From assembly GCF_000235425.2 (NCBI RefSeq), contig NZ_KI912266.1:994405-1058404 (forward strand): 64,000 nucleotides of DNA, written 5' to 3'. This DNA comes from Pseudofrankia saprophytica. Lineage in GTDB: Bacteria; Actinomycetota; Actinomycetes; Frankiales; Frankiaceae. This document shows, in pieces, positions 33,915-42,053 of this stretch. Under the pieces are notes generated by a model. It had not been told where the DNA came from. It saw only the letters and a program-made list of their open reading frames with translations, and searched no databases. Made by a program: the position numbers and the translations under genes. Within the stretch, counting starts at the first letter, position 1. Every line of letters begins with the position of its first letter.

Positions 33915-34535
33915 ATGGCATTGCGCAGTCCCGCCGCCGGGCGCCGTCGCCAGCCGGAGGTCACCCGGGACCGGCTGCTCGCCGCCGCCGTCGACCTGTT
34001 CGCCGAACGGGGTTATGACGGCGTTCGCGTCCGTGACATCGCCGACCGGGCGGGGGTGACCACCGGCGCGATCTACTCGCACTACCCGGACATGGCCTCG
34101 CTGCTCGCCGACGCCGCCGGACGGGCCGTCGACCATGCCGTGCAGGCGGTCGCGCACGTCGGGCACGGCGAGCTCGGCGACGCGCTGCTGGCCGCCGCCA
34201 CGTCGACCGCGGCCGGCCGTCGGCTGTCCCGCGAGCAGGCGCTGCTGCTCGAGGCCATCGTCGCCGCCCGCCGGGAGCCGACGCTACGCAAGGCGCTCGG
34301 CGAGGTGCTGCGCGAGCGGTTCGAGCTGGTGCGCGGCGCCATCGAGCAGGCGCGCCAGGACGGCGAGTTACGCGACGATCTTTCCCCCGACGCCGTCGCC
34401 TGGTTCCTCTACCTGGCCCCGATCGGGTTGCTCACCGGCCGGGCCGCCGGACTGGCCGGCCCCGATCTCGACGAGCTGCGCGCGGTCTTCGAGGCCGTCG
34501 TCAGCGGCCTGCGCATCCCGCCGGCGGCCAGCTGA
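33915..34535 (+). CDS. TetR-family regulator
   Basis: The 206-residue protein has the TetR N-terminal HTH: VTRDRLLAAAVDLFAERGYD, VRVRDIADRAGVTTGAIYSH. The C-terminal ligand domain is of the AcrR-like type. It is 221 bp upstream of an acyl-CoA dehydrogenase gene on the same strand. TetR regulators of fatty-acid degradation (FadR/KstR-like) commonly sit in this position, so acyl-CoA may be the ligand; that is inference. One Leu is encoded by the rare codon TTA (near 34367). Confidence 0.88.
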   Translation: MALRSPAAGRRRQPEVTRDRLLAAAVDLFAERGYDGVRVRDIADRAGVTTGAIYSHYPDMASLLADAAGRAVDHAVQAVAHVGHGELGDALLAAATSTAAGRRLSREQALLLEAIVAARREPTLRKALGEVLRERFELVRGAIEQARQDGELRDDLSPDAVAWFLYLAPIGLLTGRAAGLAGPDLDELRAVFEAVVSGLRIPPAAS

Positions 34536-34640
34536 GCCGAGCGCCTCGCGCCCCGGACCTCCCGATCGCCTCGCGCCCGGCGGGAACCGGGGCATGCGTG
34601 CCCCCGCCGATCAGCCGATCAGCCGATCACGAGAATCGCA

Positions 34641-34652
34641 TAACAGTTGTTA
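34641..34652. promoter_or_regulatory. Palindrome before acyl-CoA dehydrogenase gene
   Basis: TAACAGTTGTTA has 5-bp perfect inverted arms and lies in an unusually AT-rich patch 105 bp before the acyl-CoA dehydrogenase start. It is a candidate operator for the neighbouring TetR protein or part of the promoter. Confidence 0.4.
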
Positions 34653-34756
34653 GCTATCGTCTAGTCCGCCACTGTCCAACGAGGCCGGGCGCGACGCGGC
34701 GCGCGGCCTCGGACGGCCGCCGCGCTCCGGCGGCCGGCGGGTACTCGGAGGAAATC

Positions 34757-35899
34757 ATGCGGCGCACCCTGTTCGGCGAGGAACACCTACTCCTGCGGGA
34801 TGCGTTCCGCGCCTTCCTGGCCGAGCACGTGACGCCGTACCACGCCGACTGGGAGAAGGCCGGGATCGTCGACCGGGCGGTCTGGACGGAGGCCGGCAAG
34901 CAGGGCTTCCTCGGATTCGACGTTCCCGAGGAGTACGGCGGCGGCGGGCAGGACGACTTCCGCTACAACGCCGTCGTCACCGAGGAGTGCGGGCGGGCGG
35001 GCACCACCGGCCTCGGCTACGCGCTGCACAACGACGTCGTGGCGCCCTACCTCATCAAGCTCTGCACCGACGAGCAGAAGCGGCGCTGGCTGCCCGGCTT
35101 CTGCTCCGGCGAGATCGTCACCGCGATCGCGATGACCGAGCCGGGCGCGGGCAGCGACCTGCGCGGCATGCGGACCTCGGCCCGCCGGGACGGGAGCGAC
35201 TGGCTTCTCTCCGGCTCCAAGACGTTCATCACCAACGGCATTCACGCCGACCTCGTGGTCGTCGCCGCGCGCACCTCCGAGCTGAAGGGCGGCCGCGGGC
35301 TCTCGCTGTTCGGGGTGGAGCGCGGGATGCCCGGCTTCACCCGCGGGCGCAACCTCGACAAGGTCGGGATGAAGGCGCAGGACACCGCCGAGCTGTTCTT
35401 CGACGACGTCCGGGTACCGGCGGCGAACCTGATCGGCGAGGAGGGGGCCGGATTCCTGCACCTCGTCGGCAACCTGCCCCAGGAAAGACTCTCGGTCGCG
35501 GTGCTCGCCGCCGCGTCGATGGAGGCGGTGCTCCAGTACACCGTCGAGTACTGCAAGAGCCGCAAGGCCTTTGGCCAGTCGATCGGCAGCTTCCAGAACA
35601 GCCGGTTCCTGCTCGCCGAGCTCGCCACCGAGACCCAGGTGGTACGCACCTTCATCGATCGGTGCATCGAGGAGCTGGTCGCCGGCAAGCTGACGGCCGA
35701 GGACGCGGCGATGGCGAAGTGGTGGTCGACGGAGCTGCAGGTCAAGCTCATCGACCGTTGCCTGCAGCTGCACGGCGGCTACGGCTACATGACGGAGTAC
35801 CCGGTCGCCCGCGCCTACCTCGACGCCAGGGTGCAGACCATCTACGCCGGCACCACCGAGATCATGAAGGAGATCATCGGCCGCGGCCTCGGGGTGTGA
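34757..35899 (+). CDS. Acyl-CoA dehydrogenase
   Basis: This 380-residue FAD enzyme oxidises acyl-CoA to enoyl-CoA. Family signatures are present: AIAMTEPGAGSDLRGMRTSA, FITNGIHADLVVVAARTS, QERLSVAVLAAASMEAVLQY, QLHGGYGYMTEYPVARAYLD and YAGTTEIMKEIIGRGLGV. The residue before GTTEI is Ala, so the base is not at the medium-chain position. This matches long-chain/isovaleryl-type enzymes, where Glu sits in another helix. The ATG is preceded by GGAGGAAATC. The likely regulator is the upstream TetR. Confidence 0.93.
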   Translation: MRRTLFGEEHLLLRDAFRAFLAEHVTPYHADWEKAGIVDRAVWTEAGKQGFLGFDVPEEYGGGGQDDFRYNAVVTEECGRAGTTGLGYALHNDVVAPYLIKLCTDEQKRRWLPGFCSGEIVTAIAMTEPGAGSDLRGMRTSARRDGSDWLLSGSKTFITNGIHADLVVVAARTSELKGGRGLSLFGVERGMPGFTRGRNLDKVGMKAQDTAELFFDDVRVPAANLIGEEGAGFLHLVGNLPQERLSVAVLAAASMEAVLQYTVEYCKSRKAFGQSIGSFQNSRFLLAELATETQVVRTFIDRCIEELVAGKLTAEDAAMAKWWSTELQVKLIDRCLQLHGGYGYMTEYPVARAYLDARVQTIYAGTTEIMKEIIGRGLGV

Positions 35900-35927
35900 C
35901 CCGCGCTGTGTGAACGACCCTCACGTG

Positions 35928-35987
35928 CACGAGCTCGGCCGGCACGAGCTCGGCCGGCACGAGCTCGGCCGGCACGAGCTCAGCCGG
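35928..35987. repeat. 15-bp tandem repeat, four copies
   Basis: Four contiguous copies of cacgagctcggccgg (last one with one change) fill the gap between the acyl-CoA dehydrogenase stop and the convergent amidohydrolase stop. The end of the array just overlaps the amidohydrolase 3' end. Confidence 0.85.
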
Positions 35988-37407
35988 CGCCGGATGGCGG
36001 TTTCGCCGACCGCTTGGCAGCGGCTGGCTTCTTGGCGGGTTCCCGCTTGGCCGGTTCCCGCTTGGCCGGCTCGGCCGCGCTCGGCCGCCCCGCCGGTCGC
36101 TTCGCCACGGCCGGCTTCGCGGGTCCCGCCTTCTTGGCCGGCGCCCGCTTGGCCGGGGCCCGCCTGCTCGCCGCGCCGGCTGGCCGCTTCACCGCCGCCG
36201 GCTCGCCGGCCGGCTCCGCCAGGCCGTAGACCCGGCGCGCATTGCCCGCGCCCACCATGACGGCGACGCGGTCCGCGTCGTCGGTCGTCCAGTCGCCGTC
36301 CGCGATGCCCGCGGCCAGGAAGGCCGTGAGGGCCCGGCGGAACAGCCGCGCGCCCAGCAGGTACAGCTCGGCAAGAGCGAACGCGTCCGTGGAGAACAGC
36401 AACTTGCCGAACGGCGCAAGCTCCAGCGCCTCGGCGAGCACGGTCGCGCTCGCCCGCCCGACGTTGTGGGTCGCCAGGCCTACGTCCAGGTAGACATGCG
36501 GGAACACCTGCGCCAGGTAGCCCGCCTCCCGGTGGAACGGGTAGCAGTGCAGCAGCAGCACCGGTGCCTCGGTGGCTGCGAGCGCCCGGAGTAGCTCGGT
36601 GAGCAGCAGCGGGTTGGCCCGCGTCAGGTGCAGGTCGGTGTCCCCGTAGCCGGTGTGGATCTGTATCGGCAGACCCAGGTCGGCGCCCGTCCAGATGAGG
36701 AAGCTGTGCAGCACCGGATCCGCGAGCCGGATCGGGGCGCCGGCGCGCAGCCGGCCCACCCAGGACCGTACCGCCGCGATCACCACCCGGTCGGTGGGAC
36801 GCTCGGCGGGCAGCTCCAGGCCCACCCGGTACGCGGCCACCGACTTCACCCCGACGACGGGAGCCCTGTCACCGGCGGCGGGGCGGGCCCCCGGCCCGCC
36901 GCCGGCCGCCGCCCGCGCCGCGAGGCGGGCACGCACCTGGTCGGGGAAGTGGGCCACGCCCACCTGGCCGGTGACGATGTCGAGCGCCACCTGCTCGGCG
37001 AGCGGCTCGAGTCGGACGACGTCGTGCCCGCGGCCGCCCGCGGCCGCGGCGAGATCCGCGGCGCTGGTGAGCCGCTCCGGGGCGAACCCGGTGTCGACGC
37101 AGAAGTCGACGATGCCGGCGGACCGCAGCATCCGCGCAGCCACCTCGTCGGCGCCGAGCTCCGCCCGGCGGGCGAGGTAGTCGTCCGGCCGGGCGTGCGC
37201 GGGCAGGTCGAGCACCGGCGCGCAGTAACGCCGCAACGCGAAGCCGAGCTGGCTGTCGAAGAACGAGGTACCCGGCGGGCCCGGCTGGTCGGCCTCCGTC
37301 ATGACCCGTTCGAAGTCCGGGCGGTCCAGCTCGCGCCGCACCAGCCCATGGCAGTGGTGGTCGACCAGCGGGAGCGTTTCGAGCGTCTCGATCCGTGGCA
37401 CCGACAC
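35980..37407 (-). CDS. Amidohydrolase-family protein with histone-like Lys/Ala/Pro tail
   Basis: The catalytic part (about 390 residues) is an amidohydrolase-2 / FluG N-terminal type metal-dependent hydrolase: metal His pair in LPLVDHHCHGLV, QIHTGYGDTDLHL, LLLHCYPFHREAGYLAQVFP and the catalytic Asp in LLFSTDAFALAE. The last 80 residues are AAVKRPAG, APAKRAPAKKAG and REPAKREPAKK repeats. They resemble histone H1 or the tails of actinobacterial HU and AlgP, and could bind nucleic acid or polyanion. I prefer GTG 37407, which follows GGGGGAAG, to the TTG at 37440. A glutamine synthetase-like gene lies 2 kb upstream; the two are fused in fungal FluG. Confidence 0.87.
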   Translation of the reverse strand: MSVPRIETLETLPLVDHHCHGLVRRELDRPDFERVMTEADQPGPPGTSFFDSQLGFALRRYCAPVLDLPAHARPDDYLARRAELGADEVAARMLRSAGIVDFCVDTGFAPERLTSAADLAAAAGGRGHDVVRLEPLAEQVALDIVTGQVGVAHFPDQVRARLAARAAAGGGPGARPAAGDRAPVVGVKSVAAYRVGLELPAERPTDRVVIAAVRSWVGRLRAGAPIRLADPVLHSFLIWTGADLGLPIQIHTGYGDTDLHLTRANPLLLTELLRALAATEAPVLLLHCYPFHREAGYLAQVFPHVYLDVGLATHNVGRASATVLAEALELAPFGKLLFSTDAFALAELYLLGARLFRRALTAFLAAGIADGDWTTDDADRVAVMVGAGNARRVYGLAEPAGEPAAVKRPAGAASRRAPAKRAPAKKAGPAKPAVAKRPAGRPSAAEPAKREPAKREPAKKPAAAKRSAKPPSGAG

Positions 37408-37470
37408 GCCGAGGGCTTCCCCCGGATCGCCACGCCGCAAGCATGGCTGGCCCTCCGCACGAGCTCAGCC

Positions 37471-37609
37471 TGTGGATAACCTGTGGAGAAGTGGGGGTGG
37501 CCTGTGTACAAGTAGGCCGACCGGCCTCCCGCTACCGGGCTTACCGGCTTCGACCGTCCTCTGTGCAGGGGTTTCCAACGCCCCGTCACCTGTGGACGGC
37601 TGTGGACAG
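37471..37609. promoter_or_regulatory. Cluster of DnaA-box-like sequences
   Basis: TGTGGATAA at 37471 is the exact complement of TTATCCACA. TGTGGAGAA (37482), TGTGTACAA (37503), TGTGGACGG (37591) and TGTGGACAG (37601) are one- or two-mismatch boxes in the same orientation. The cluster lies in the 401-bp gap between the divergent amidohydrolase and desaturase genes. DnaA binding here is a prediction only. Confidence 0.4.
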
Positions 37610-37615
37610 TGTCTC

Positions 37616-37712
37616 TGGTTCGCTCCGTGCGGGCACCGCGCTCCGGCCCCTCACTCGCTTCGCTCCCGAGGGACCTCCGCGCCCACACGGTCACCTACCG
37701 CTGAACGTCACC
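37616..37712. repeat. Compact copy of the composite dispersed repeat
   Basis: This 97-bp element is the reverse-oriented relative of 12310-12545: it contains the complements of CCCGCACGGAGCGAACCA and GGTGACGTTCAGCGGT at its ends, with about 60 bp between. It lacks the GCGAAGCC hairpin unit that is present in the 12-kb copy. Confidence 0.65.
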
Positions 37713-37722
37713 AATCCAAGGT

Positions 37723-37743
37723 AACTGTTCCCCGGGAACAGTT
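37723..37743. promoter_or_regulatory. Perfect palindrome upstream of desaturase gene
   Basis: AACTGTTCCC and GGGAACAGTT are 10-bp perfect arms around a single C, 65 bp before the desaturase start. The size and symmetry fit a dimeric regulator operator, perhaps TetR- or GntR-type, controlling unsaturated fatty acid synthesis. Confidence 0.55.
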
Positions 37744-37808
37744 CAGCCTCGGAAAGTCCACTCCGCTGGGACATGGCCGGGCCGGCATCCAGCTGCGATG
37801 GTCAGTTC

Positions 37809-38750
37809 ATGACCTCACCCACGGAACTGGATCTGCTGCGCGAGCTGGAGCCGGTCGCCGCGGCGAACATCGACCGGCACCTGGGTCTCGCCGCCGAGTG
37901 GATGCCGCACGAGTACGTGCCGTGGGGTCTGGGGCGTGACTTCGACACCCTGCCGTGGGAGCCGGAGCAGTCGGCGCTGTCCGACGTCGCCCAGATCGCC
38001 TTCGAGGTCAACCTGCTCACCGAGGACAACCTGCCGAGCTACCACCGGGAGATCGCCTCGGCGTACGGCCGCGACGGCGCCTGGGGCACCTGGGTCGGCC
38101 GGTGGACCGCCGAGGAGGGCCGGCACGCGATCGCGATGCGGGACTACCTGATGGTCACCCGCGGCGTCGACCCGGTGGCGCTGGAACGCGGCCGGATGCA
38201 CCAGATGGAGCTCGGCTACGACAGCGGCAACAAGACCCCGCTGCGGGTCATGGCCTACGTGACCATCCAGGAGCTGGCCACCCGGATCAGTCACCGCAAC
38301 ACCGGCCGGTTCACCCAGGAGCCGGTGGCCGAGAAGCTGCTGGCCCGGATCGCCGCCGACGAGAACCTCCACATGATCTTCTATCGGAACCTCGTCACCG
38401 CCGCGCTGGAGCTCGCCCCGGACCTGACCGTGTTGGCCATCCGCGACGAGGTCCTCAACTTCGACATGCCCGGCACCGGCATCCTCGACTTCAAGAGCAA
38501 GGCCCGCCAGATCGCCGACGCCGGCATCTACAACCTGCGCGTCCACCACGACGAGGTGGTGACGCCAGTGCTGCGGCAGTGGCAGTTCTTCGCGCTGGAG
38601 GGCCTGGGCGGCGAGGCCGAGCAGGCCAGGGCCGAGGTCGCGACCTTCCTCGAGGGACTCGACGCCTTCGCCACCCTCCAGGAGGAGAAGCGCGCCGCCC
38701 GGGCCGCCCGAGCCGGCCGGGCCACCGGCGAGCTCGCCGCCCAGGCCTGA
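37809..38750 (+). CDS. Acyl-[acyl-carrier-protein] desaturase
   Basis: This soluble diiron desaturase of the plant stearoyl-ACP / mycobacterial DesA2 family introduces a double bond into acyl-ACP. The diiron ligands are recognisable as EVNLLTEDNLPSYHREI, EEGRHAIAMRDYL (ExxH) and ADENLHMIFYRNL (second ExxH). The length of 313 residues is normal for bacterial members. An electron donor is needed but not encoded nearby. A 21-bp palindrome upstream is a likely operator. Confidence 0.93.
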   Translation: MTSPTELDLLRELEPVAAANIDRHLGLAAEWMPHEYVPWGLGRDFDTLPWEPEQSALSDVAQIAFEVNLLTEDNLPSYHREIASAYGRDGAWGTWVGRWTAEEGRHAIAMRDYLMVTRGVDPVALERGRMHQMELGYDSGNKTPLRVMAYVTIQELATRISHRNTGRFTQEPVAEKLLARIAADENLHMIFYRNLVTAALELAPDLTVLAIRDEVLNFDMPGTGILDFKSKARQIADAGIYNLRVHHDEVVTPVLRQWQFFALEGLGGEAEQARAEVATFLEGLDAFATLQEEKRAARAARAGRATGELAAQA

Positions 38751-38884
38751 GCCGGGCAGGATCTGGCCACTCCCTCCGCAGCCGCGGGGAGGGCGACCGG
38801 CCCACCGGTGCGCGGTGCCAGCTCAAACGGTCGTGCCGGCCCCAACGGCGGCCGGGTACGTGAGGTAGTCCATAGTGTCTCCTC

Positions 38885-39328
38885 GTGGGCAGCCATCGCC
38901 GCCGGAAATGGCACGTGACCACATTCCCAGTCGTGGTCGCGACCTTCGGCGTCGTCGCCCTGGCCATCGGGTTGATGTTCGGCGGACTGGGTGGCGGCAG
39001 CGAGAACACCGACCTGCTGCTGACGAGCCCCTCACCCAAGATCTCGGTCTCGCCCGCTCGCGAGTCCTCGTTCTCGGCGCGCGACACGCCGACGTCGTCC
39101 TCGACCGCGTCAGACGACGCGACCTCGACCGGGACGGCGAGCCCGGCCGCGTCGCCCGCCACCCGCCCGTCAGGCGGCGCCACCCCGCGGCGGACCGCCA
39201 CGCCGTCCCCGTCGCCTGACCCGGACACCGGACCAGGCGACGGCGGAGGGGGCGGAGGCGGAATACAGCTCCCCCCGATCGACCTGCCCACCTGCGTGCA
39301 GACCGACCACGGCCTCCGCTGCCACTGA
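38885..39328 (+). CDS. Single-helix membrane protein with Ser/Thr/Pro-rich ectodomain
   Basis: The basic start GSHRRRKWHVTT leads into one helix (FPVVVATFGVVALAIGLMFG). It is followed by a Ser/Thr/Pro-rich stretch, then a Gly run and a short Cys-containing end (IDLPTCVQTDHGLRCH). The last 20 residues may form a small disulfide loop. The start GTG has no good ribosome-binding site, so the exact N-terminus is uncertain. Function unknown. Confidence 0.65.
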   Translation: MGSHRRRKWHVTTFPVVVATFGVVALAIGLMFGGLGGGSENTDLLLTSPSPKISVSPARESSFSARDTPTSSSTASDDATSTGTASPAASPATRPSGGATPRRTATPSPSPDPDTGPGDGGGGGGGIQLPPIDLPTCVQTDHGLRCH

Positions 39329-39402
39329 GCCGCTGCCACTGGGCGGCGTGCGGTCCGGCTACGCGAGCCCCCACCGGTTCGGCTGCGCCTCTGGCCGGCT
39401 GG

Positions 39403-40887
39403 TCAGTGCCGCCAGAGCGTCTGGGCGACGACCTCGTCAGGGGTGGCGTCCGCGAACTGGTCGATCTCCGCTCGACGGACGAGAAGAATCGTGTCGTGCA
39501 GCTCGGGGCCGAACGCATCGAGCAGGACGGCGTCCGCCTCGAACGCCGTCACGGCGTCGGCGAGCCGGGCCGGCAACGGCACTATGCCGCGCCGCGCTCG
39601 CTCGTCCTCCGCCAGCGAGGCCGGGTCGACGTCGACCGGCTCGGGCAGGCGCGCTTCGCGGGCCGCGACACCTGACCGCCCGGCGGCCAGCAGGCCCGCC
39701 AGCAGCAGGTACGGGTTGGCGGTCAGGTCGAAGCACTTGACCTCGAGGTTCGGGGACGCGGCGGCCCATCGCTCGGGGCTGAGCTTGACGCCCAGCTCGG
39801 CCTCCACGTCCGGCGAGTGCACCGACCGTCCGCCGACCGCGAGGCCGGTCACCAGCCGCAGCGCGGCCTCTCGGTTCTCCACCCCCCAGCAGGCGAACGC
39901 GCCCGACCAGCGCGACGGCGCGAGCCGCAGGTAGGAGGCGACGCTGGGCGCGCCGACCGCCAGCAGCGCGGGCAGGTGGTCGAGTATCCCGGCGGCGAAC
40001 CGTTCGCCCAGCTGGCTCAGTCCAGCCGGGCCTCTCCCGTCGATGAGCACGTTCCAGCGTGGGTTGTCCTCCATCCCGAGGCTCAGGTGCACATGCCCGC
40101 CGTTACCGACGCCGTTTGGGACGACCGCCGGTGAGAACGAGGTACGCAGTTGGTGCCGAGCGCCGACCGCGCGCACGGTCTGGCGGACCAGAACGCTGCT
40201 GTCGGCCGCCCCGAGCGGGTCCTCGGCCGCGACGGACACCTCGAACTGACCTGGCGCGTACTCAGGGTGGATCTGCTCGACCACCAGCCCCTGCTCGGTC
40301 AGCGCCTGGACGACATCGCGCAGGTAGTCGGAAAGCTCGATCACCCGATCCATGCCGTAGGCGGGCCCCCTGGCTATCGAGCCTGGCGCCGAGAGGTGCT
40401 GCCAGCCCTCGGCGTAGACGTTCCATTCGATCTCGATGCCCGCCCGCGCCTGGAAGCCGTCGCCGCCGTGGAGGCCGGCGAGCGCGTCGATCTGGCGGCG
40501 CAGGACCTCCCGGGCGTCCTGGGGATGCGGCCGGCCGAGCTGGTCGAACCGGTCGGCCGGCGCCCAGGCCCAGCCCGGCTGGGCGGCCAGCGGCACCAGC
40601 CGGTCCAGGTCCGGGCGCAGTCGCAGGTCGCCGACCGGGCCCCCGGCATAGCGGCCGGACGCGATCCCGTCGGTCAGCCCGAACGCGTCGAACACCGGTG
40701 AGACCCCGACGCCCGCCTGGACGGCTCGTTCCAGTCTGCCGACCGGCACGCCCTTGACCCGGGTGATGCCGCTGTTGTCGACCCAGGTCAACGCCACCAC
40801 CGCGACGCCGCGCGAACGCAGATCCGCCGCGATATGCGCCGCCTTGTCCTCATCCGCCGACATGCCGACGCCATCGCTCACGGGCAC
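39403..40887 (-). CDS. Glutamine synthetase family protein (GlnA-like)
   Basis: The N-terminal beta-grasp region (VVALTWVDNSGITRVKGVPV) and catalytic domain are those of the GlnA3/FluG/PuuA-like branch: FQARAGIEIEWNVYAEG with a metal Glu, EQIHPEYAPGQFEVSVAAED, NGGHVHLSLG with a metal His, and FDLTANPYLLLAGLLAAG. These enzymes ligate amines to glutamate with ATP and include gamma-glutamylpolyamine synthetases, so true glutamine synthesis is not assured. No GlnB-type or adenylylation motif was noted. In fungal FluG the same domain is fused to an amidohydrolase like the one at 35980-37407. Confidence 0.88.
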   Translation of the reverse strand: MPVSDGVGMSADEDKAAHIAADLRSRGVAVVALTWVDNSGITRVKGVPVGRLERAVQAGVGVSPVFDAFGLTDGIASGRYAGGPVGDLRLRPDLDRLVPLAAQPGWAWAPADRFDQLGRPHPQDAREVLRRQIDALAGLHGGDGFQARAGIEIEWNVYAEGWQHLSAPGSIARGPAYGMDRVIELSDYLRDVVQALTEQGLVVEQIHPEYAPGQFEVSVAAEDPLGAADSSVLVRQTVRAVGARHQLRTSFSPAVVPNGVGNGGHVHLSLGMEDNPRWNVLIDGRGPAGLSQLGERFAAGILDHLPALLAVGAPSVASYLRLAPSRWSGAFACWGVENREAALRLVTGLAVGGRSVHSPDVEAELGVKLSPERWAAASPNLEVKCFDLTANPYLLLAGLLAAGRSGVAAREARLPEPVDVDPASLAEDERARRGIVPLPARLADAVTAFEADAVLLDAFGPELHDTILLVRRAEIDQFADATPDEVVAQTLWRH

Positions 40888-41049
40888 CCCTCATGGCCAG
40901 ATGGGTGACACAGAAGCCCGCGCGCGCGGGCCACTTCCGTCAGTGTGCCGCCACGACCACCGAACGCACCAACACGCGGACGACGGGTGGAGACCATCGC
41001 GGCCGCGCGGCCGAGTTGAGACAGCCCGCCGGAGGGCACAACCCACGCG

Positions 41050-41736
41050 TCAGCGCAGGTTGTGCAGCACTTTCCCGACGGCGGCGTCGACGGTGGCCGC
41101 CATGGCGTCGACACCGGGCGCCGAGGCGCCCGCGGTCTCGGCGCGGTCGACGGTGAGCCACGGCGCGACCCAGCCGGAGCGGGCCAGTTCGTCGTACTCG
41201 TGCGCGACCCGGGCCTGCAGCGCGTCGTCCGCCTCGAACCTGTCGACGCCGCGCCCAGCGTCCGCCGCCGCGCGGGAACGCGCCTGAGCTCGGGCGACCT
41301 GGACAGGCACCCGCAGCAGCACCTGCAGGTCCGGACGAGGAAGCGCCAGGTCGCCCAGCTCGATCGCGGCGACCCAGTCGCGGAAGCCGGCGCGTTCCTC
41401 GGCCGGTAGCCGGGCGGCGCCGTAGGCCGCGTTCGAGGCGACGTAGCGGTCCACCAGTACCACCCCGTCACCGGCCGCCGCCGCGTCGAGCTCGGCTCGC
41501 GCGTTCGCCCGGTCGAGCGCGAACAGCAGGGCGCCGGCGCGCGCCGAGGCCCCGAGGGGTGCCAGCGCCGGGTCGCCGGTGAGCATCGCCCGCACCACCG
41601 GCCCGAGTGGGGCGACCGAGTAACGCGGGAACCCGAGTGTGCCGACCCGGCGCCCGGCCGCCGTCAACGCGGCGGCCAACGCCCTGGTCAGCGTGTTCTT
41701 ACCCGCCCCGTCGATCCCCTCGATCGCGACGATCAC
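41050..41736 (-). CDS. tmk: Thymidylate kinase
   Basis: dTMP kinase phosphorylates dTMP to dTDP. The P-loop IEGIDGAGKNTLTRALAAAL, the base-binding DR motif region VLVDRYVASNAAYGAARL and the lid region RSRAAADAGRGVDRFE are present. Asn after the P-loop Lys is a variant also seen in other actinobacterial enzymes, which have Arg or Asn here. The GTG at 41736 has AAGGGGG eight bases upstream and gives VIVAIEG, which fits the family better than the longer frame. Confidence 0.92.
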   Translation of the reverse strand: MIVAIEGIDGAGKNTLTRALAAALTAAGRRVGTLGFPRYSVAPLGPVVRAMLTGDPALAPLGASARAGALLFALDRANARAELDAAAAGDGVVLVDRYVASNAAYGAARLPAEERAGFRDWVAAIELGDLALPRPDLQVLLRVPVQVARAQARSRAAADAGRGVDRFEADDALQARVAHEYDELARSGWVAPWLTVDRAETAGASAPGVDAMAATVDAAVGKVLHNLR

Positions 41737-41858
41737 GCGCGGCCCCCTTGTACTCCCCCGGGAACGTCCGGGAAAGAGGTCCACGCTACCGGCGCGCTAA
41801 CGGAGACCGAACTTCAGCGCCTGGGGCGCCTGAAACGGCTCGTCCGGCGCCACACCCC

Positions 41859-42053
41859 ATGGCCCGGTCCCATGCCGTCTATGCGCTGTTCCTCGGCCTG
41901 TGCGTGCTCGGCCTGCGCGACTGGCGGCGGGCGGCGGCACCCTCGGCCGCGGTCACGTCCGCGGCGGTCGAGGCGGCGGCCGACGGATCGCCCTACGGTG
42001 GCTCGTCCTGGCGGACCGGACCCACCCCCACGACGGGAGCGGACGGTCGGTGA
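41859..42053 (+). CDS. Small hydrophobic protein coupled to NadR-like gene
   Basis: The frame encodes 64 residues: MARSHAVYALFLGLCVLGLR, a possible short membrane helix, then an Ala/Gly/Ser-rich tail. Its stop TGA overlaps the next gene's GTG in the sequence GTGA, the arrangement typical of translational coupling. The ribosome-binding site is weak. It is too short to be a PnuC transporter. It may be a genuine small membrane protein or only an open leader. Confidence 0.4.
   Translation: MARSHAVYALFLGLCVLGLRDWRRAAAPSAAVTSAAVEAAADGSPYGGSSWRTGPTPTTGADGR

Noticed and set aside
37440-37809. Chromosomal replication origin
   Set aside because: DnaA-box-like sites are present, but there is no dnaA, dnaN or gyrase gene, no AT-rich unwinding region, and the flanking genes are metabolic.
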